From the NCBI GenBank assembly GCA_017614315.1, contig JAGACA010000012.1, positions 1 through 44,089 of the forward strand: DNA of 44,089 bases, read 5' to 3'. A program made the translations under genes and the position numbers. Of this stretch, positions 39,960 through 44,089 are shown piece by piece. Source of the DNA: Clostridia bacterium. GTDB taxonomy: Bacteria; Bacillota; Clostridia; Christensenellales; CAG-138. The notes beneath the pieces are model-generated. The model searched no databases, had not been told where the DNA came from, and saw nothing but the letters and a program-made list of their open reading frames with translations. Within the stretch, counting starts at the first letter, position 1. Each line of letters opens with the position of its first letter.

Positions 39960-41158
39960 TCGGTTTCACCCGCGGAGTAGGCGATCCTGCCGCCGCACAC
40001 CGTCCTTACGCATCTTCCGAAGACCTTTTTGCCAATAAACGGAGTGGCTTTCCCCATCGAGAGGAAATCCTTCGAGTCTATCGTGTATTCGCCGCCGAGC
40101 TCCCAGGCCGACCAGTCGCCGTCCGAAAGCTCTATCCCGAACCTTTCGCGCGGCTTTGTGACGATGAGCTCCATCAGTCTGTCCATCGTTATTACGTGTG
40201 CCCTGACGAGGTAAGTGTAAAGGAGCGGGAACGCGGTCTCGATCCCGACTATCCCGAAGGGGCTCCTTTCGAGCCCGCGCGCCTTTTCCTCGGCGGTATG
40301 CGGCGCGTGGTCGGTCGCGATCATGTCTATCGTGCCGTCGATGACGCCCTCTATGAGCGCTTCGCGGTCTTCTTTCGAGCGGAGCGGCGGATTCATCTTG
40401 AAGCGGCCGTCCTCGGCAAGGTCGTTTTCATCGAGCAGGAGATAGTGCGGCGCGGTCTCGCAGGTCACGTTCACTCCGGACCTTTTGGCGTCCCTGATTA
40501 TCTCGACGCTCTCCTTCGCGGAAACATGGCAGACGTGGTATTTAACGCCGGTCTCGGCGGCGAGGCGGACATCCCTTTCGATCTGGCGCCATTCGGACTC
40601 GGAGCATATGCCCCTGTGCCCGTGCGCCGCGGCGTAAGCCCCGGCGTGGATATAGCCGCCGTGAAGCAGGCTCTCGTCCTCGCAGTGGGCGGCGAGCACC
40701 TTGCCGAGGCGCGCACACTCCGCCATCGCCTCGCGCATCATCCCCTCATTCTGCACGCCCCTGCCATCGTCCGAAAAGGCGGCGGCATAAGCCGCCATGC
40801 CGCTAAGATCCGAAAGTTTCCCGCCCTTTTCGCCCACGGTCAGCGCTCCGTAGGGGAGCACCCTTATCACGGCGTCGCGGCGTATGATATCGATCTCGCA
40901 TCCGAGGTTTTCGGGCGAATCCGGCACCGGATCCAGGTTCGGCATCGCGAGCACGGCGGTATAGCCTCCGCGCGCCGCGGCGAGCGAGCCCGTCCGGATC
41001 GTTTCCTTATAAGAAAACCCCGGCTCGCGAAAATGCACGTGCACGTCGCAGAAACCGGGGAAAATGACCGTATCGGATGCTTCGGAAAGGGAAATATCCT
41101 CCGAAAGCCCGGGGGCGAAATTCGGCGCCGCCTTTGTCCTCAATACCTTCGCGAACAT
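39956..41158 (-). CDS. pyrC: dihydroorotase, 400 aa
   Basis: Cyclises carbamoyl aspartate to dihydroorotate. DVHVHFREPG gives the two zinc-binding His (40 and 42), and ATDHAPHTAEEK holds the catalytic Asp. The order of motifs matches the larger class I, type PyrC of Gram-positives. GGAGGAAG precedes ATG 41158. It is the first gene of the operon, behind a promoter and a leader terminator at 41181-41204. Confidence 0.93.
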   Translation of the reverse strand: MFAKVLRTKAAPNFAPGLSEDISLSEASDTVIFPGFCDVHVHFREPGFSYKETIRTGSLAAARGGYTAVLAMPNLDPVPDSPENLGCEIDIIRRDAVIRVLPYGALTVGEKGGKLSDLSGMAAYAAAFSDDGRGVQNEGMMREAMAECARLGKVLAAHCEDESLLHGGYIHAGAYAAAHGHRGICSESEWRQIERDVRLAAETGVKYHVCHVSAKESVEIIRDAKRSGVNVTCETAPHYLLLDENDLAEDGRFKMNPPLRSKEDREALIEGVIDGTIDMIATDHAPHTAEEKARGLERSPFGIVGIETAFPLLYTYLVRAHVITMDRLMELIVTKPRERFGIELSDGDWSAWELGGEYTIDSKDFLSMGKATPFIGKKVFGRCVRTVCGGRIAYSAGETE

Positions 41159-41180
41159 ATCTTCCTCCGATCACTTTATA

Positions 41181-41204
41181 GAAAAAACTCCGCCAAGGGC
41201 GGAG
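41181..41204 (-). terminator. leader terminator (candidate attenuator) before pyrC
   Basis: On the minus strand CTCCGCC (41204-41198 as transcribed), loop CTT, GGCGGAG (41194-41188), then U6: a textbook intrinsic terminator 23 bases before the pyrC start. If it worked fully, the operon could not be read, so an antiterminating state is expected. Confidence 0.8.
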
Positions 41205-41222
41205 CTTCAGCTTCACAAAATC

Positions 41223-41277
41223 ACGGTACGCCTCGTACCGTTCCGTCTTGCCGATATCTCCGTATCGCCTTAAAGAC
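41223..41277 (-). promoter_or_regulatory. structured pyr operon leader
   Basis: Between the promoter and the leader terminator are two hairpins. One is ACGGTACG/CGTACCGT around AGG (41223-41241), a perfect 8-bp stem. The other is a two-part stem with GTCTT/AAGAC outside (41245-41249 and 41273-41277) and CGATA/TATCG inside (41252-41267). The loops do not obviously match the PyrR binding consensus. No leader peptide start with a ribosome binding site was seen. Confidence 0.55.
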
Positions 41278-41284
41278 CGAAAGT

Positions 41285-41313
41285 ATTGTACATTACCCGC
41301 GGCGTTATGTCAA
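41285..41313 (-). promoter_or_regulatory. promoter of the pyr operon
   Basis: Minus strand TTGACA (41313-41308), 17 bp, TACAAT (41290-41285). The stop codon of the QueG-like gene lies inside the -35 box, so the two transcription units are packed without a spacer. Confidence 0.88.
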
Positions 41314-42122
41314 GGTATATTTTGCTCATTCGCGGGATTTTTCAAAAAATGCTGTGCTTCCTTTTGAAGCTTGCCGTTGCCCGTGATGTTTTTGCCGACG
41401 AGCTTCCTCGCCGCGGAGGTGTCGCCCCCGGCGAGCCGGCCGAGGTCGAACGCTTCCCTGACCTCGGGCGAGGGTTCGTCGAAGCCGAGAGCCGCGTTTC
41501 GCGGGCAGACCTCCTGGCAGACCTCGCAGCCGAGATGCGTCCTCTGTATGCCGTACACCCATTCGGGATAGTCCGCGCCGTCCATATAAAAGCGCATGCA
41601 CTTTTTTACGTCGTAGCCGCAAGCGCTTATCGCGCGGGCGGGGCAGGCGTTCTCGCAGGCGCGGCACGACGAGCACAGACCGTCGTCCGTTATCGAATAC
41701 TCCTCGGGCGTAAAAGGCTCGCCGAGGAGCATGGTCTGTATCACCGTGCGCGTGCCGAAGGGCGGTATCTCGATGAGCGAGCTTTTTAAGCTTCTTGCGA
41801 TACCGTACCTGACCGCCATCTGCTTTATCGGGATCTCGCACCTCAATGCGTTTATCCCCTCCGCCTCGAGCCGCTTTTTGAGGGCGACGCTCGCGTGGTA
41901 GGACAGATTGCTGTTTATGTAATAGGCGGGTATGCGCTCGCCCTTTTTATACGGCCTGTACGCCCAGACGAGAAGGAGCGACGCCCGCGCCCACGGGTAT
42001 CCTTCGGCGCTCCACACGATATGCGGCTCGTCGTCGTGCGCGGGATAGTCGGGCAGCGGCAAAAAATACGCCGCCGCGAAGCCCGCTTCGTATGCGATTG
42101 TCTTAATCGAATCGTTGTCCAC
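41310..42122 (-). CDS. QueG-like iron-sulphur protein, 270 aa
   Basis: Related to epoxyqueuosine reductase QueG, an enzyme of tRNA queuosine synthesis with cobalamin and two 4Fe-4S clusters. Cysteines for both clusters are present: Cys150, 153, 156, 160 (CSSCRACENACP) and Cys199, 202, 206 (CEVCQEVCPRN), with Cys175 as a further ligand. The N-terminal region, however, lacks the DTGPVLER-type segment that carries the catalytic Asp of QueG; the equivalent reads CEIPIKQMAV. The protein is also about 100 residues shorter than typical QueG. So this is probably a paralogue with another role. A weak purine-rich stretch precedes the ATG at 42122. No promoter could be placed with confidence. Confidence 0.75.
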   Translation of the reverse strand: MDNDSIKTIAYEAGFAAAYFLPLPDYPAHDDEPHIVWSAEGYPWARASLLLVWAYRPYKKGERIPAYYINSNLSYHASVALKKRLEAEGINALRCEIPIKQMAVRYGIARSLKSSLIEIPPFGTRTVIQTMLLGEPFTPEEYSITDDGLCSSCRACENACPARAISACGYDVKKCMRFYMDGADYPEWVYGIQRTHLGCEVCQEVCPRNAALGFDEPSPEVREAFDLGRLAGGDTSAARKLVGKNITGNGKLQKEAQHFLKNPANEQNIP

Positions 42123-42202
42123 ACCGAGATTATAACAGTTTTATCCCGTGTCCGCAACAAGGCGAGACGCGAAAATATATTGAAAATAATGAAAATTCGC
42201 TC

Positions 42203-42231
42203 TTGACACGGGCTTCGGGTTATGGTATTCT
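42203..42231 (+). promoter_or_regulatory. promoter, extended -10, of rplJ-rplL
   Basis: TTGACA at 42203-42208, 17 bp, TATTCT at 42226-42231, with TG at 42223-42224. Confidence 0.85.
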
Positions 42232-42239
42232 ACGCTTCG

Positions 42240-42400
42240 GCAATCAAATATCCGCCGTAGACAGCCGGTGTTCCGGGCGACCGGGACTTAATATCCTGCC
42301 GAGGTGAAGATTCATATAGACCGAGGAAAACACTCGGGGTTTGGACTTCTTCATTTCCCCTGTCGTAAAACGGCACGGGGATATTTTATTGTTAGACTGT
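42240..42400 (+). promoter_or_regulatory. ribosomal protein L10 leader RNA
   Basis: The transcript carries the L10-leader hallmarks in order: a CCGTAGACAGCCGG segment, a GC-rich stem, TTAATATCCTGCCGAGGTG, then a CCGAG/CTCGG hairpin. In this family L10(L12)4 binds the leader when in excess and lowers its own expression. Near the end, the arms CCCCTGTCG (42357-42365) and CGGCACGGG (42371-42379) form a hairpin with one mismatch, followed by an AT-rich run with TTTTATT. It may be the terminator that the L10 complex controls. The fold is inferred from motif order, not computed. Confidence 0.85.
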
Positions 42401-42422
42401 AACAAGGAGGAATCCCATTCAA

Positions 42423-42941
42423 ATGGCAAACGCTTCCATCATTGCCCAGAAGGAACAGTTGGTCAAGGAGATAGCCGATAAGCTTAAACGCGCGCAGTCC
42501 GTCATAATATTTGATTACCGCGGACTCACCGTCGCCGAAGTCACCGCTCTCCGCGCCGATATGCGCAAGGCCGGCAACGAGTACGTCGTCGTCAAGAACT
42601 CCATGGTCGAGCGCGCCTGCGACGAGATCGGCCTTGACGAGTCCGTCAAGAACATGCTCAAAGGCCCGTCCGCTTTTGCGATCGGTTACGAAGACGCCGT
42701 CTCCCCCGCCAAGGTCCTGAAGGAAACCGTCAAGAAGCTCAAGAAGTGTGAGATCAAAGGTGGCATCATTAACGGTAAGGTTTCCGATGCGGCCGCGGTC
42801 GACGCCCTCGCAGAGCTGCCCCCCAAGGAGGTACTCATCGGCCGTATGCTCGGCAGCATGATGAGCCCCATCAGCGGTCTTGCTGTTGTTCTCGATCAGA
42901 TCTCGAAGAAGAACGGCGGCGCCGCCGCACAGGCCGAGTGA
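42423..42941 (+). CDS. rplJ: 50S ribosomal protein L10, 172 aa
   Basis: Stalk-base protein that binds 23S rRNA and L7/L12 dimers. The N-terminal SIIAQKEQLVKEIADKLKRAQSVI and RGLTVAEVTALRADMRKAG segments are diagnostic, and the C-terminal helix (LAVVLDQISKKNGG) is the L12 dimer docking site. GGAGGAATC precedes the ATG. The length is normal. rplL follows after 73 bases. Confidence 0.97.
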   Translation: MANASIIAQKEQLVKEIADKLKRAQSVIIFDYRGLTVAEVTALRADMRKAGNEYVVVKNSMVERACDEIGLDESVKNMLKGPSAFAIGYEDAVSPAKVLKETVKKLKKCEIKGGIINGKVSDAAAVDALAELPPKEVLIGRMLGSMMSPISGLAVVLDQISKKNGGAAAQAE

Positions 42942-43014
42942 TCTCGGCATGACCGCGGGCAAAACGCCCGTAAAAATTCAAAAAATCATCTGAATCTATT
43001 AGGAGGAAATCATC

Positions 43015-43386
43015 ATGTTTAACAAAGAGCAGTTTATCGCTGACATCAAGGCTATGACCGTTCTCGAGCTTGCTGAGCTCGTTAAGGCCCTCGAGGCCGA
43101 GTTCGGCGTATCCGCCGCCGCTACCGCCGTTGCAGTCGCCGGCCCCGTCGCCGCTGCCGAGGAAGTTGAAGAGAAGACCGAGTTCGACGTCGTTCTCAAG
43201 AGCTTCGGCGCTGAGAAGATCAAGGTCATCAAGGTTGCCCGTGAGCAGCTGGGTCTCGGCCTCAAAGAGGCTAAGGACATCGTTGACGGCGCTCCCTCCA
43301 CCCTCAAAGAGGGCGTTACCAAGGAAGAAGCCGACAAGCTCGCCGAGGCTTTCAAGGCTGCCGGCGCCGAGGTCGAGATCAAGTAA
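43015..43386 (+). CDS. rplL: 50S ribosomal protein L7/L12, 123 aa
   Basis: The stalk protein that recruits translation factors. The N-terminal dimerisation helices ([25 protein letters not shown]) lead to an Ala/Pro/Val-rich hinge ([15 protein letters not shown]) and the C-terminal factor-binding domain with [37 protein letters not shown] lies before the ATG. Codon usage is strongly biased, as for a highly expressed gene. The expected downstream rpoB is absent here. Confidence 0.97.
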   Translation: MFNKEQFIADIKAMTVLELAELVKALEAEFGVSAAATAVAVAGPVAAAEEVEEKTEFDVVLKSFGAEKIKVIKVAREQLGLGLKEAKDIVDGAPSTLKEGVTKEEADKLAEAFKAAGAEVEIK

Positions 43387-43444
43387 TTTCAGGTTACAGT
43401 CAAAAAAGAGCCCGCTCATAGGCGCTCTGTAAAGGGGTTTTTTC

Positions 43445-43479
43445 AAAAGCATAGCCGGTTTCAATCGGCTGTGCTTTTT
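43445..43479 (+). terminator. terminator after rplL
   Basis: AAAAGCA-T-AGCCG pairs with CGGCT-G-TGCTTTTT around a short loop, one mismatch in the stem, with U5 after it. A weaker GAGCCCGC/GGCGCTC stem lies just upstream (43408-43432). Confidence 0.8.
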
Positions 43480-43481
43480 CG

Positions 43482-43510
43482 TTGCGCATGATTGTAATCT
43501 GTGGTAGAAT
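43482..43510 (+). promoter_or_regulatory. promoter, extended -10, of the right-edge nucleotidyltransferase gene
   Basis: TTGCGC at 43482-43487, 17 bp, TAGAAT at 43505-43510, with TG at 43502-43503. Confidence 0.75.
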
Positions 43511-43548
43511 CAATGCGACAAATCGGGATTTGGAGAGGAGAATGCAAC

Positions 43549-44089
43549 TTGTCGTTTGACGTTGACCGATATTTAAAAAAACTGATCGGGGAGTGTAAAA
43601 ACGCTTTCGGTGCCCGGCTGCTGTACGTCGGCCTTCAGGGGAGCTATATGCGCGGCGAGGCAAGCGAAAACAGCGATATCGACGTCATGATGATACTCGA
43701 CAGGCTCACCGTGAAGGACTTGGACGAGTACCGTGAAATTCTTAATAGGATCGGGTATTATGAGAAGTCCTGCGGATTCATCTGCGGCAGGGACGAAATG
43801 ACGAGGTGGAATCCTCTCGAGGTCTGTCAGCTTCTCCATACGACGAAGGATATTTACGGGACGCTTGCCGATCATCTTCCCGGCGCCTCTCGCGAGGACG
43901 AGATCGCTTACGTCAAGCTGAGCCTCGGAAACCTGTATCACGAGCTCTGCCACCGCTATATCCACACGGATAGGGAAAACAGTATCCGGAAGCTGCGCGG
44001 TACGTGCAAGGGACTGTTCTTCCTGATACAGAACCTTCATTTCCTTGAAAGCGGGACGTTTGCCGTGACAAAGCAAGAGCTCAAAGAGC
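43549..44089 (+). CDS. nucleotidyltransferase domain protein (partial, runs off the right edge)
   Basis: The frame is open from a TTG at 43549 to the window end, at least 180 residues. AGGAG lies 8 bases upstream, and no ATG is available in frame near it. The signature QGSYMRGEASENSDIDVM shows a Gly-Ser loop then Asp-x-Asp, the metal site of nucleotidyltransferases (MNT type), followed by a helical region (YVKLSLGNLYHELCHRYIHTDRE) like the HEPN/helical part in such proteins. It could act on antibiotics or a protein; the substrate is unknown. The partial length prevents a finer call. Confidence 0.75.
   Translation, partial: MSFDVDRYLKKLIGECKNAFGARLLYVGLQGSYMRGEASENSDIDVMMILDRLTVKDLDEYREILNRIGYYEKSCGFICGRDEMTRWNPLEVCQLLHTTKDIYGTLADHLPGASREDEIAYVKLSLGNLYHELCHRYIHTDRENSIRKLRGTCKGLFFLIQNLHFLESGTFAVTKQELKE

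Noticed and set aside
1-44089. CRISPR arrays, rRNA genes, complete insertion sequences and prophage structural genes
   Set aside because: No regularly spaced repeats, rRNA signatures, transposase frames or phage structural proteins were seen on either strand.

Overview
This window looks like chromosomal DNA of a GC-rich, anaerobic Clostridia-type Firmicute, probably from a gut or related habitat. That is an inference from gene content: a class 1B PyrD/PyrK pair, an HU protein, an M3 oligoendopeptidase, iron-sulphur flavoenzymes, a clostridial-type large serine recombinase and strong GGAGG ribosome binding sites. No rRNA, tRNA or CRISPR array was found.

Layout. Bases 1-1990 are the right end of a mobile element: the tail of one gene, a 52-residue protein and a large serine recombinase whose frame runs through a perfect 19-bp terminator. 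Bases 2000-4230 hold a broken acetyltransferase gene, an intact one and a DUF4037 nucleotidyltransferase. At 4412-7201 is a TldD/TldE-type protease pair, preceded by a 12-bp direct repeat next to its promoter. A small zinc-ribbon protein (7330) faces a minus-strand moxR-DUF58-membrane protein operon (11214 to 7801). From 22805 leftwards to 11296 runs a long minus-strand series: a P-loop kinase-like protein, an old-yellow-enzyme family reductase, an SDR, an aldehyde dehydrogenase, a nucleoside phosphorylase, a tandem acetyltransferase, a GyrI-like protein, a methyltransferase, four more acetyltransferases, a second SDR and a membrane protein. From 22974 rightwards come a histidine phosphatase, an aminoglycoside-nucleotidyltransferase-like protein, an acetyltransferase and HU. 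Bases 25371-35468 hold a mixed set: an acetyltransferase, an NAD(P)H oxidoreductase, a DUF2500 protein, a PAS/GGDEF/EAL protein, oligoendopeptidase F-like, an HdeD-like membrane protein, a Cache-HAMP-GGDEF diguanylate cyclase, a rhodanese lipoprotein and phosphofructokinase. Bases 41158 to 35514 (minus) are a complete pyrCKDFEBI operon for UMP synthesis from carbamoyl phosphate, with a promoter, a hairpin-rich leader and a terminator just before pyrC. The right end holds a QueG-like protein, rplJ-rplL with a classic L10 leader, and a partial nucleotidyltransferase.

Themes. GNAT acetyltransferases are exceptionally dense: nine genes or remnants, ten domains. They sit beside three nucleotidyltransferase-fold proteins, a methyltransferase and a GyrI-like binder, which suggests a genome rich in small-molecule modification functions. 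Twenty candidate promoters could be read by eye. Nearly all have a TTGNNN box, exactly 17 bp, then a TANNNT box often preceded by TG plus one base, so transcription units can be drawn with some confidence. The most testable regulatory observations are the direct repeat upstream of tldD, the terminator in the pyr leader, and the L10 leader. No clearly new multi-gene system was found. The best candidates for new biology are the long acetyltransferase operon, the QueG-like protein that seems to lack the usual catalytic aspartate, and the recombinase/terminator junction.
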